From JAHEIJ01 sp040235565 (GTDB taxonomy: Bacteria; Pseudomonadota; Gammaproteobacteria; UBA6429; Thiohalophilaceae), in NCBI GenBank assembly GCA_040235565.1, contig JBECLA010000134.1, positions 1 through 64,000 of the forward strand: a stretch of DNA of 64,000 bases, written 5' to 3'. A program made the translations under genes and the position numbers. Below the pieces are notes generated by a model, which had not been told where the DNA came from, did no database searches, and saw only the letters and a list, made by a program, of their open reading frames with translations. This document shows, in pieces, positions 26,992-35,591 of this stretch; within the stretch, counting starts at the first letter, position 1; each line of letters starts with the position of its first letter.

Positions 26992-27208
26992 TTGAACCGT
27001 CGTTAAAAGCCAGAAGAAATTGCCTTTTTCAGGTCGCGCTGAGCCGAGGCAAAATGGTCAGGCAGTATACAGCCGAGTAAGGGGGGCTTCAATCTCCCCA
27101 AATGGTTGATCTGTGGGTAAATCCCTGTGTGTTGGTGGGTTTTTAGGCAAATTCAGCGCGAAATGCGGAATAATTGCGTGCTTTCGGCCAGATTTCAGGC
27201 TGGCTGGC

Positions 27209-27463
27209 TTAATACGGGGCTTCGCTGCCCTGCATGAAAACCACTTTAAAACCGCGTTTCAGTTGACTGTCCCGGACCCGCAACAGGGCTGCCTCGGCCG
27301 TTTGGCGGTCGGGGAAATGATCCCGCTTGACCCGGCCCGCGTAGCCTTGCTGGCCCCACTCCCGTACCAGGGTCCAGCCGTTGATCAGGTCTTCCTGCAG
27401 CACCAGCTGATAATAGCGGGGCGGTTTACCCTCAAAGGCCGGGATTTGCATATAAACTCTCAT
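27209..27463 (-). CDS. WGR-domain protein
   Basis: An 84-aa stand-alone WGR domain. The motif is present as REWGQQGYAGRVKRDHF, preceded by YYQLVLQEDLINGWTLV and followed by a helix AEAALLRVRDSQLKRGF. WGR domains in PARPs and in MolR-like bacterial proteins contact nucleic acids or proteins. Bacterial stand-alone versions have no assigned role. The second Met (27451) is an alternative start with a slightly better ribosome site. It lies between gltB and the dGTPase-like gene. Confidence 0.85.
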   Translation of the reverse strand: MRVYMQIPAFEGKPPRYYQLVLQEDLINGWTLVREWGQQGYAGRVKRDHFPDRQTAEAALLRVRDSQLKRGFKVVFMQGSEAPY

Positions 27464-27518
27464 TTCTCAATGGGCCAGTCGATTACCAGGCGGGTGTTTG
27501 CGGTTAACGAAACGTTCT

Positions 27519-28670
27519 TCAGGTTCGGGTTTCCGGTTCAAAGATGCGCTGGTATTCTCTGATGGCATAGCGGTCAGTCATCCCGGCGATGTAATCGGCA
27601 ACCGCCCGGGCCCGACCGCTTTCTCCGTTTTCGGTTTCCAGTTGTTTGACGTGCGCCTGATACTCCGGGTTGAGTAAGCGGGGTTCCTGCAAAAAGGCGT
27701 TAAACAGGGCATTCAGGGTGCGTTGTGCCTTGCTGGTCATGCGGTGTACGCGGTAATGATTATAAAGGTTGTCACGTAAAAACCGTTTCAATTGCAGGTT
27801 GGCTTGCTGCATTTCTGCACTGAAACGAACCACGGGATCATGCCGGGCACGGATATCATCGATATGTTGCGGGTCCAGCTCCTGCAACAGACTCTGGCTG
27901 GTCTCGACCAGATCGATGATTTGCAGATTGATCATCCGGCGGATGATTTCATGAATCAGGCGTCGCCCCGACAGTGCGGGATAACGTTGTTTGACATCAT
28001 TATGCTGGTCGGCAAACAACTCGATTTCCCGCAGTTGCTCAATACTGATCAGGCCGGAACGCAGACCGTCGTCCACATCGTGATTATTGTAGGCAATCTG
28101 ATCTGCGAGGTTGACCAATTGGGCCTCGAGGGAAGGCTGGGTTTTATCAATAAAGCGCTGACCCACATCACCCAGCTGTTCCGCATTGCGCAGGGAGCAA
28201 TGTTTAAGGATCCCCTCCCGTGCCTCAAAGGTCAGATTGAGCCCCGGGAACTCGGCATAGCGCTCTTCCAGCGAATCAACGGTGCGTAAGGACTGTAGAT
28301 TATGCTCGAACCCACCGTAGTTTTGCATGCAGGTATTCAGGGCATCCTGTCCCGCATGGCCGAAGGGAGTGTGGCCAAGGTCATGCGCCAGGGCGATGGT
28401 TTCACTCAGATCTTCGTTCAGGTTCAGGATCCGCGCGATGGAACGGCTGATCTGGGCGACTTCGATAGAATGCGTGAGGCGGGTGCGGAACATATCACCT
28501 TCGTGATTGACGAAGACCTGGGTTTTATATTCCAGGCGGCGAAACGCCGAAGAGTGAATGATCCGATCCCGGTCGCGCTGATACTCGCTACGGTATTCAG
28601 GTCCCTTTTCCGGGTAGCGTCGTCCGCGCGAGACGGTATCAGTGGCGGCGTACGGCGCAAGGTTGAGCAT
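27519..28670 (-). CDS. dGTPase-like HD-domain triphosphohydrolase
   Basis: A 383-aa HD-superfamily enzyme. Metal ligands appear in RLTHSIEVAQIS and LAHDLGHTPFGHAG (the HD pair), with a later Asp in LADQIAYNNHDVDDGL. The N-terminal segment SEYQRDRDRIIHSSAFRRLEYKTQVF is typical of the dGTPase type 2 group, which hydrolyses dNTPs to nucleoside and triphosphate. Substrate preference cannot be read from sequence. It directly follows aroB, 20 bases downstream, a common arrangement in gammaproteobacteria. Confidence 0.92.
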   Translation of the reverse strand: MLNLAPYAATDTVSRGRRYPEKGPEYRSEYQRDRDRIIHSSAFRRLEYKTQVFVNHEGDMFRTRLTHSIEVAQISRSIARILNLNEDLSETIALAHDLGHTPFGHAGQDALNTCMQNYGGFEHNLQSLRTVDSLEERYAEFPGLNLTFEAREGILKHCSLRNAEQLGDVGQRFIDKTQPSLEAQLVNLADQIAYNNHDVDDGLRSGLISIEQLREIELFADQHNDVKQRYPALSGRRLIHEIIRRMINLQIIDLVETSQSLLQELDPQHIDDIRARHDPVVRFSAEMQQANLQLKRFLRDNLYNHYRVHRMTSKAQRTLNALFNAFLQEPRLLNPEYQAHVKQLETENGESGRARAVADYIAGMTDRYAIREYQRIFEPETRT

Positions 28671-28690
28671 GTGGGTTCCTTGAAGCTTGT

Positions 28691-29782
28691 TTAGTCTTCT
28701 TCCAGGGCGCGGTGAGCGGTAATCGTCTCACGTAACAGATCGGGATCAAAGTCGGCGGTGACAAAAGCGTCACCCAGGGCCCGCAACAGTACCAGGTTGA
28801 TTTTGCCGGCCCGTACTTTCTTGTCGACGGCCATGATCGACATGAAAGTGTCGTGATCCATACTGGCCGGAGCGCGCGTGGGAAGCAGGGCTTTATCGAT
28901 CAGGTTTTCCACCCGTTGCACATCCGCCTGGCCAAGCCAGCCTTGCCGCATGGACAGATCCGCCGCCATCAACATCCCGGTACCGACCGCTTCGCCGTGT
29001 AACCAGACACCGTAGCCGGTCGCAGTCTCGATGGCATGCCCGAAGGTGTGTCCCAGATTGAGCAGCGCCCGCACCCCGCTTTCCCGTTCATCTTCTGCCA
29101 CTACGGCAGCCTTGCTGCGACAGGATGTCTCGATGGCCCTGGCGATTTCCGCATCCTCACGTGCCAGCAGCTTGTGCATGTTGTCTTCAAGCCAGCTTAC
29201 AAAATCCAGATCCCGGATCAGGCCATACTTGATGATCTCGGCCAGGCCGGCAGAGAGCTGGCGATCTTCCAGGGTATCCAGGGTGTCGGTGTCGATGACC
29301 ACGCAGCGGGGCTGGTGAAAAGCGCCAATCATGTTTTTCCCCAGAGGATGATTCACGCCGGTTTTACCGCCAACCGAAGAGTCAACCTGGGCGAGCAGGG
29401 TAGTGGGGATCTGGATAAAGTCGACCCCGCGCTGGTAGCAGGCCGCCGCAAAACCGGTGATGTCACCAATGACGCCGCCACCCAATGCCACCAGGGTACA
29501 CTGGCGATCGAAGCGATGGGTTAGCAACGCATCAAAAATCCGATCCAGGGTCTGCAGTGTCTTGTATTGTTCGCCGTCGGGCAGGATCACGGTCTGGCAA
29601 TCGAAATCGTGAAATGCAGCCTGTGCCGCTTCCAGGTACAGGGGCGCAACCGTCTCATTGCTGACAATCATGACCTGTGACCCGTGCACATAAGGGACAA
29701 CCAGCTCCGGTTTGCCGAGTAACTGGTTACCGATGAATATGGGATAACTGCGTTCGCCGAGTTCGACGTTTAGGGTCTTCAT
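28691..29782 (-). CDS. aroB: 3-dehydroquinate synthase
   Basis: A 363-aa NAD- and metal-dependent enzyme, second step of the shikimate pathway, converting DAHP to 3-dehydroquinate. The NAD site GGGVIGDITGFAAA and the active-site block KTGVNHPLGKNMIGAFHQP are present. Metal ligands lie in the AEIIKYG glutamate and the histidines of NLGHTFGHAIE and GEAVGTG-flanking WLHGEA. It is downstream of aroK by 55 bases in the pil-aro group. Confidence 0.97.
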   Translation of the reverse strand: MKTLNVELGERSYPIFIGNQLLGKPELVVPYVHGSQVMIVSNETVAPLYLEAAQAAFHDFDCQTVILPDGEQYKTLQTLDRIFDALLTHRFDRQCTLVALGGGVIGDITGFAAACYQRGVDFIQIPTTLLAQVDSSVGGKTGVNHPLGKNMIGAFHQPRCVVIDTDTLDTLEDRQLSAGLAEIIKYGLIRDLDFVSWLEDNMHKLLAREDAEIARAIETSCRSKAAVVAEDERESGVRALLNLGHTFGHAIETATGYGVWLHGEAVGTGMLMAADLSMRQGWLGQADVQRVENLIDKALLPTRAPASMDHDTFMSIMAVDKKVRAGKINLVLLRALGDAFVTADFDPDLLRETITAHRALEED

Positions 29783-29837
29783 GTGATGTTTCTGTCAGAT
29801 TAACCGGTTTGTTTGCCGGATTATAAAGGCAAACGGT

Positions 29838-30362
29838 TCAGGACGGCGCTTTTTTCAGTAGCTGGATAATTTTGTTGACGGTACTACGGATACTGTTGTG
29901 ATCCGTCTTGATAATAACGTCGGCGACTTCCCGATACAAAGGGTCCCGGATTTGCATTAACTCTTCCAGCTTGGCCCGAGGGTCCTCGGTCTGTAACAGC
30001 GGCCGGTTGCGATCCCGCTGGGTCCGCCTGAGTAACTGTTCGATACTGGCGGAAAGATAAATCACGGTGCCGCGGGATTTAAGACACTGACGATTCGCCT
30101 CGGACAGCACTGCCCCCCCACCGGTGGCCATGACAATATTTTGCCGCTGGCTCAGTTCATCGATCATTGTTCTTTCGCGCTTACGAAAGCCTTCCTCCCC
30201 TTCCACATCAAATATCCAGGGAATGGTTGCCCCGCTACGCGCCTCGATTTCATGATCGCTATCGAAAAACTCCATCTCCAGAGCTTCGGCCAGTTGGCGA
30301 CCGATGGTGGTCTTGCCCGCACCCATGGGGCCTACCAGAAAGAGATTGGTCTTGGAGGTCAT
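29838..30362 (-). CDS. aroK: Shikimate kinase
   Basis: A 174-aa P-loop kinase that phosphorylates the 3-OH of shikimate. Walker A is GPMGAGKTTIG (residues 11-21). The shikimate-binding Asp is in FFDSDHEIE, the arginine pair in GFRKRER, and the GGG motif in ATGGGAVL. The lid contains RTQRDRNRPLL. It lies 61 bases after pilQ, the classic pilMNOPQ-aroK-aroB order. Confidence 0.97.
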   Translation of the reverse strand: MTSKTNLFLVGPMGAGKTTIGRQLAEALEMEFFDSDHEIEARSGATIPWIFDVEGEEGFRKRERTMIDELSQRQNIVMATGGGAVLSEANRQCLKSRGTVIYLSASIEQLLRRTQRDRNRPLLQTEDPRAKLEELMQIRDPLYREVADVIIKTDHNSIRSTVNKIIQLLKKAPS

Positions 30363-30423
30363 CCTGTTTGGCAGGAGGAACAGCCCGACAAGCGGCCATG
30401 CCGGAGCATGACCGCCGTAGAGG

Positions 30424-32517
30424 CTACAGTGAAACGTCTTCTTTGAGCAACTTGGGGGTGACGAAAATCAACAGTTCCTGTTTGTCGTTGGTTTCGGTAT
30501 TGTTGCGGAACAGGGCGCCGACCAGGGGCAGATCTCCAAAAAATGGAATACGGTTGATGCTCTTGGTTTTGGTCTGTTCATAGACCCCGCCCAACACAAC
30601 AGTTTCCCCGTTATCCACCAGGACCTGGGTTTCCACATTCTGGGTATTGATTGGCGGAACCCCCTGGACCAGGTTAGCGAAATCGGGGCTGTCCTTGTTC
30701 ACCATCAGGTCCATCACAATCCGGTCATCCGGTGTGATCTGCGGTGTCACTTTGAGGCTCAGGACCGCCTTTTTGAATGACACCGAGGTGGCACCACTGG
30801 AAGAGGCTTCCTGATAGGGAATTTCCTGACCCGACTCGATCACCGCTTCCTGTTGATCGGCGGTGATGACTTTCGGGCTGGAAATGGTTTCCGATTTGCC
30901 TTCGGCCTGGGCGGCGGAGAGTTCCAGGTCCAGCAGAGTGCCGAACGGCAGTTTGGCGATCGCCAGGCCGATACTGCCCGCAGAGGAACTGATCGCTGGC
31001 AGGTTGACATTCAGGCGTTCATCCAGCTGCGGGGTGACACCGAACTGGTTGTAAGCGTCTGCCGCATTCAATGAACCGGAAGTAGTAATGCTCCGGCTGC
31101 CACTGACGGTTTCGCTCGAAACGCCAAACTTGACCCCCAGTTCACGGGTGAACTGTGTCCCGGCCAGCACAATGCGTGATTCAATCAGGACCTGGCGGAT
31201 CGGCACATCCAGTTCTTCCACCAGGGCAATGATCAGATCCACATTCTCGGCGGTGTCCTGCACCAGTAATTTATTAGTGCGTTGATCAATATTGATACTG
31301 CCGCGGGCCGAGAGGAAAGATTTTTCCTTGGACTGAATCAGGGCAGCGAGTTCGCTGGCTTTGGCATAGTTCACCTGGATGGTTTCGCTGATCAGCGGGG
31401 CCAGTTCCACGATTTGCTTGGAGGCTTCCAGTTCCAGTTTTTCCCGGGCGGCGATTTCTTCAGTCGGGGCGATCAACATGACGTTACCGGATTCACGTTT
31501 CGCCAGGCCCTTGGTTTTGAGCACGATATCCAGTGCCTGGTCCCAGGGCACGTTTTTCAGCCGCAGGGTCAGGTTGCCAGTGACCGTGTCACTGGTGACC
31601 ATGTTGATGCCGGTGAAATCGGCAATCAGCTGCAATACCGCGCGCACTTCAATATTCTGGAAGTTCAGCGACAGGCGCTCACCGGTATAGGCAAACTTGC
31701 GGCGTGCTGTCTCCGGTTCTTCCTTCTTTATAATTGGTTTGACATCAATAGTCAGTTGTTCATCGGCCTGGTAGGCGATGTGGTCAAAATCGGATACCGC
31801 GGTGATAATCAGTCGCACATCATTACCGTGATTGAAGGCGTCGACTGTTTGTACTGGCGTGGCGAAATCGATCACGTCAAGGCGACGCTCCAGATCCGTC
31901 GATAAAGCGCTGTTTTTCAGGGTGACAATGACCTGTTGACCGCGCTTTTTCATATCGACGGCGGTATTGGGATCTGCCAGGGTCAATTCCACCCGCCCTT
32001 CACCCTTGGCACCGCGACGAAAATCAAGATTGAGGATGTTGACGCCTGCAGCCGTTGTTGCTGCAGGTGTTGCAGTTGTTTCCGCCCCTGCCGCAAAGGT
32101 ACCGGCGGTATCGTCATTCAAAGTAATAATCACGTCATTGCCACTGACCGCAGTGGAGTAGCCCACCAGCTTGGCGAGATTGATGACAACGCGGGTACGG
32201 CCGCCGGCTTCAACGGCGTTGACACTGCGGGCCACACCAATGCCGATATCCTGACTCTTGCGCGGTAAATTTACCGTGGTTGCCGGAAAGTCCAGTGCTA
32301 TGCGGGCCGGATTATCGATAGTAAAACTGGTCGGCTCACTTGCCGGCTCCTGCATGCGGAGTTTGATCTGTACCCGATCGCCCGGAAGAGTGGCGAAGCT
32401 GACGTCCTCCAGCGTATTTGAGAAAGCCGCGGTGGCAGGCAACAGGCATAGCGCAAGGATGCCAGCCAGCATGAAGCGCAGGGTTATCATTCTGGAAGAG
32501 AGGTATGTGTTATTCAT
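30424..32517 (-). CDS. pilQ: Type IV pilus secretin PilQ
   Basis: A 697-aa outer-membrane secretin that forms the exit pore for type IV pili. After a signal peptide (about 1-32) come two AMIN domains that bind peptidoglycan (about 35-250), an STN/N0 domain (LSLNFQNIEVRAVLQLIADFTG), an N1 domain and the C-terminal secretin gate with the VPPINTQNVETQVLVDNGE segment. The ATG follows a GGAG site. It is the last pil gene before aroK. Confidence 0.96.
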   Translation of the reverse strand: MNNTYLSSRMITLRFMLAGILALCLLPATAAFSNTLEDVSFATLPGDRVQIKLRMQEPASEPTSFTIDNPARIALDFPATTVNLPRKSQDIGIGVARSVNAVEAGGRTRVVINLAKLVGYSTAVSGNDVIITLNDDTAGTFAAGAETTATPAATTAAGVNILNLDFRRGAKGEGRVELTLADPNTAVDMKKRGQQVIVTLKNSALSTDLERRLDVIDFATPVQTVDAFNHGNDVRLIITAVSDFDHIAYQADEQLTIDVKPIIKKEEPETARRKFAYTGERLSLNFQNIEVRAVLQLIADFTGINMVTSDTVTGNLTLRLKNVPWDQALDIVLKTKGLAKRESGNVMLIAPTEEIAAREKLELEASKQIVELAPLISETIQVNYAKASELAALIQSKEKSFLSARGSINIDQRTNKLLVQDTAENVDLIIALVEELDVPIRQVLIESRIVLAGTQFTRELGVKFGVSSETVSGSRSITTSGSLNAADAYNQFGVTPQLDERLNVNLPAISSSAGSIGLAIAKLPFGTLLDLELSAAQAEGKSETISSPKVITADQQEAVIESGQEIPYQEASSSGATSVSFKKAVLSLKVTPQITPDDRIVMDLMVNKDSPDFANLVQGVPPINTQNVETQVLVDNGETVVLGGVYEQTKTKSINRIPFFGDLPLVGALFRNNTETNDKQELLIFVTPKLLKEDVSL

Positions 32518-32538
32518 TTTCTTAATCTCCAGCAGGTA

Positions 32539-33081
32539 CTACTCTGATAAGCTGAGTGAGGCCATACGATCCACCCAGCCCCCGGTCGCACCATTGGGTA
32601 TGATTTCTTTCAGCTTGACTTCGGTTTCGGTAATTTCGAGGATTTCACCATAGTTGGTGCCCATGTGGTTGCCCACCTGAACGCGATAGACAGTATTATC
32701 CGGTGCGGATATCAGGGCCCACACAATGCCTTTCTTTTCCAGCGTGCCGACATATTTCAGGCTATCGAGCGGAAATTCTTCCAGTGCTTCACGCTTGCGG
32801 GTGATATCCGGGCGCAGGCCGGTGTCGGCGGTTTCTTCCTTGCGGATTTCTTCTACATATTGGGTAAACGGATCCCGACGGTCTTCGTCGATATAGACAA
32901 AGGTCTCGTAAGGTTTGATTTCCGGCAGCGGTTCAATGCCCTTGCCGGGTCGCGCCTTGATTTTGTTGACGTAGGCAACCAGATCCCCATGCTGTTCGCC
33001 ACTACAGGCACTCAGTAACAAGGGCGCAGCGAGTAGCAGCGCCAGTGTTAATTTGGGCTTGTATAAACGTACACTCATCAT
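32539..33081 (-). CDS. pilP: Type IV pilus inner-membrane lipoprotein PilP
   Basis: A 180-aa lipoprotein with a signal ending in the lipobox LLSAC. A disordered linker follows, then the compact C-terminal HR domain with LDSLKYVGTLEKKGIVWALI and VYRVQVGNHMGTNYGEI, as in other PilP proteins. PilP links the PilN/PilO dimer to the PilQ secretin. The start lies between two adjacent ATGs (33081 and 33078); an ATG at 33117 would add a hydrophilic stretch before the signal peptide. Confidence 0.93.
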   Translation of the reverse strand: MMSVRLYKPKLTLALLLAAPLLLSACSGEQHGDLVAYVNKIKARPGKGIEPLPEIKPYETFVYIDEDRRDPFTQYVEEIRKEETADTGLRPDITRKREALEEFPLDSLKYVGTLEKKGIVWALISAPDNTVYRVQVGNHMGTNYGEILEITETEVKLKEIIPNGATGGWVDRMASLSLSE

Positions 33082-33137
33082 CGGTTGCCTGTCAGGATGG
33101 TATGCAGCCATGGTCATTTATATTCAATACTCAATTA

Positions 33138-33770
33138 TTATCGTCGGCGTTTCTTGCCTTGTTGTTTTTTCGCTTTTCTTGCGGCGGCGATCTCCGCTTC
33201 ATCCAGATAGCGGTAGGTCTTGGCCTGGACGTTCATGGACAAGCTGCCGCCCTTCTCGCCGCTAATCGAAATGTTATGCAGCGTCACAATGCGTGGCAGG
33301 GCCGCGATGCCACTGACAAAACGCCCGAACTCGTGATAGGACCCCGTCATTTTCATCGTGATGGGTAACTCGGCATAGAAATCAATCTTGCGTTCCGCCT
33401 CCGGTTTGAACAACTGGAACTCAATCCCACTGGCCAGACCGGTCTGGGAAATGTCGACCAGCAGGTCTTCCACTTCGGTCTTGCTCGGCAGTTGTCGCAG
33501 CATGGCGCCAAAAGACCGCTTCATTTCTTCCATTTGTGTTTTATAGGCATCCAGGTTGGCGGCCTTGGCCTGTTTGGTTTCAAAATCCTTTTTGAGTTTG
33601 GTTTCTTCATTTCGATTACGCTCAAGCGATTCCAGTTGTTTCTGGGTATCAAGAAAATAGCCCAGTGCCAGGACAATAATACAGACGACAGCGATCAATG
33701 CCGCCTTGACTGGCATCGGCCAGCTACCGATGCTACCGAGGTCTAAATCATTGAGATCGATATTTTTCAT
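33138..33770 (-). CDS. pilO: Type IV pilus assembly protein PilO
   Basis: A 210-aa bitopic inner-membrane protein. A short cytoplasmic end is followed by one helix (about 24-43), a coiled coil (45-90) and a ferredoxin-like domain containing FYAELPITMKMTGSYHEFGRFVSGIAALPRIVTL. The tail is very basic (KKQQGKKRRR). It overlaps pilN by four bases, consistent with the tight PilN-PilO heterodimer. Confidence 0.95.
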   Translation of the reverse strand: MKNIDLNDLDLGSIGSWPMPVKAALIAVVCIIVLALGYFLDTQKQLESLERNRNEETKLKKDFETKQAKAANLDAYKTQMEEMKRSFGAMLRQLPSKTEVEDLLVDISQTGLASGIEFQLFKPEAERKIDFYAELPITMKMTGSYHEFGRFVSGIAALPRIVTLHNISISGEKGGSLSMNVQAKTYRYLDEAEIAAARKAKKQQGKKRRR

Positions 33771-34333
33771 TTTTGCTTCTCTTCGACCTGACTGACCTGG
33801 ACGGCATTCAGGATAAAGCTGCGCTCATCATCCTCTTCAGACTTCTTGGATTCCTTTTGGATGATCTGCAGTTGCGGATTACTGAGCCAGGGAGAACCGT
33901 CAATGTTACGCATCAGGGCAGAAACACGCGCGTTCGATTGTGCTACCCCATTCAGCACCAGGGCCTTGTTGTTTTGTTTCATACTGGTGAGATAGGTCCC
34001 TTCCGGCATGACTTTGACGATCTCATCAAACAGGTGTACCACTTCCGGTCGGTTACGTTGCAGGGTTTCGATCACCTGCATTCTGGCGAGCAGACTCTGT
34101 TTCTCCTTGGCCAGGTTGTTAATCTCCTTGATCTGCTTTTCTACCTTGGTGATTTCCTTTTTCAGAAAATCATTTCGCGATTGCTGGTGACTGATCATCC
34201 CTGCAACCTGGATATGTACTGCCAACACGATCAGACCCATCAGCACGGCAGACAGCCCCAATATGGTCAGAAATTGTCGCTGTTGTTCCTTGCGGAGTTC
34301 TTCACGCCAGGGGAGAAGGTTAATGCGTGCCAT
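33767..34333 (-). CDS. pilN: Type IV pilus assembly protein PilN
   Basis: A 188-aa inner-membrane protein. It begins MARINLLPWREELRK, the conserved PilM-binding peptide. One helix (about 22-44), a coiled coil and a periplasmic ferredoxin-like domain follow. Its peptide docks in the cleft of PilM, the gene just upstream, whose last base overlaps this start. Confidence 0.96.
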   Translation of the reverse strand: MARINLLPWREELRKEQQRQFLTILGLSAVLMGLIVLAVHIQVAGMISHQQSRNDFLKKEITKVEKQIKEINNLAKEKQSLLARMQVIETLQRNRPEVVHLFDEIVKVMPEGTYLTSMKQNNKALVLNGVAQSNARVSALMRNIDGSPWLSNPQLQIIQKESKKSEEDDERSFILNAVQVSQVEEKQK

Positions 34334-35403
34334 CAGTCAAAACTCCTCATGGCCAGGCCACAGGCAATCATTAACGCCGGTGCGTCATTACTTAAACTTT
34401 GAGCCTTGACCCGTGAAGCGAGGGTCATATTGGAAAACGGATTGGCGATGGAGGTATGTACCCCCAGCTTGTCGGCAATCATTTCATCGATGCCGGCAAT
34501 CATGGCACTCCCTCCGGCCAGCACAATATGGTCAACGTTACTGTATTGGCTGGAAGAGAAGAAAAACTGCAGGGATCGACTTACCTGTTGCGCCATGGCG
34601 TCCTTGAAGGGTTCCAGGACTTCAGGCACATAATTGTCAGGCAAGCCGCCCTGCCGTTTGGCCATACCGGCCTCCTCATAGGAAAGGCCATAACGGCGCT
34701 GAATTTCCTCGGTAAGTTGTTTACCGCCGAAGACCTGTTCGCGGGTATAAATATTTTTCAGATCATGCATGACGTTGAGGGTTGTCATGGTCGCCCCGAC
34801 ATCGACAACGGCAATGGTCTGGTCGATACCCTGTTCCGGCAATTGGGGTGCCAGCATGGAAAAAGCGTTCTCCATGGCGTAGGCTTCGACATCAATAATT
34901 TTGGGTTTCAGGCCGGCGAGTTCGATAGCGGCAACCCGCACATCAACATTTTCACTGCGTGAGGCGGCAAGCAGGACATCAACACGTTCCGGATCATTTT
35001 CTGTCGGGCCCAGCACCTCGAAATCGAGATTGACTTCTTCCAGGGGATAGGGGATGTATTGATCCGCTTCCAGCTGGATTTGCTGCTCCATATCCTCTTC
35101 GGTCAGGGTCGCGGGCATGGCGATGGTTTTGGTGATCACGGCGGAGCCGGCAACGGCGGCAGCGGCGAACTTGGTCCGTGAGCCGGAGCGCTTGACGGCG
35201 CGCTTGATGGCATCCCCCACGGCTTCGACGTCGGCGATATTCTTTTCGATAACGGAATTGGGGGGCAGAGGTTCCACCGCGTAGCTTTCCACTCGCAGGC
35301 GGTCACCACTTTTACCCAGTTCCAACAACTTGATCGCCGTGGAACTGATATCCAGTCCCAGTACCGGAGGTTTTTTCGGCTTGAAGAGATCGGCCACACC
35401 CAT
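34333..35403 (-). CDS. pilM: Type IV pilus assembly ATPase-fold protein PilM
   Basis: A 356-aa actin-like cytoplasmic protein. The phosphate-1 loop GLDISSTAIKLLEL and the second nucleotide motif VVDVGATMTTLNV are present, with the adenosine loop near LAGGSAMIAG. PilM binds PilN and recruits the pilus motor. It is first in pilMNOPQ, and a sigma-70 type promoter lies directly upstream. Confidence 0.96.
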   Translation of the reverse strand: MGVADLFKPKKPPVLGLDISSTAIKLLELGKSGDRLRVESYAVEPLPPNSVIEKNIADVEAVGDAIKRAVKRSGSRTKFAAAAVAGSAVITKTIAMPATLTEEDMEQQIQLEADQYIPYPLEEVNLDFEVLGPTENDPERVDVLLAASRSENVDVRVAAIELAGLKPKIIDVEAYAMENAFSMLAPQLPEQGIDQTIAVVDVGATMTTLNVMHDLKNIYTREQVFGGKQLTEEIQRRYGLSYEEAGMAKRQGGLPDNYVPEVLEPFKDAMAQQVSRSLQFFFSSSQYSNVDHIVLAGGSAMIAGIDEMIADKLGVHTSIANPFSNMTLASRVKAQSLSNDAPALMIACGLAMRSFD

Positions 35404-35441
35404 AATTTATTCTTTATTAGCTTAGGGTTAGATGAAATACA

Positions 35442-35470
35442 TGTATAACTACTTTAGGTTTCAGAGTCAA
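35442..35470 (-). promoter_or_regulatory. Sigma-70-type promoter for pilMNOPQ
   Basis: On the minus strand TTGACT and TATACA are separated by exactly 17 bases, and the -10 hexamer ends 39 bases before the pilM ATG. A second TTGACC lies just upstream. The site is in the gap between divergent pilM and mrcA. Confidence 0.6.
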
Positions 35471-35591
35471 CTATAGGTCAAGTAATGGATAAATACAAAT
35501 ACACCATAGTGTTAACCGGGTTGAGGCAGTATACTGAACCTTCGGTCTATTATCGGCCTCCAAGCTCTGAATCTTTATATAAAATAAGCAT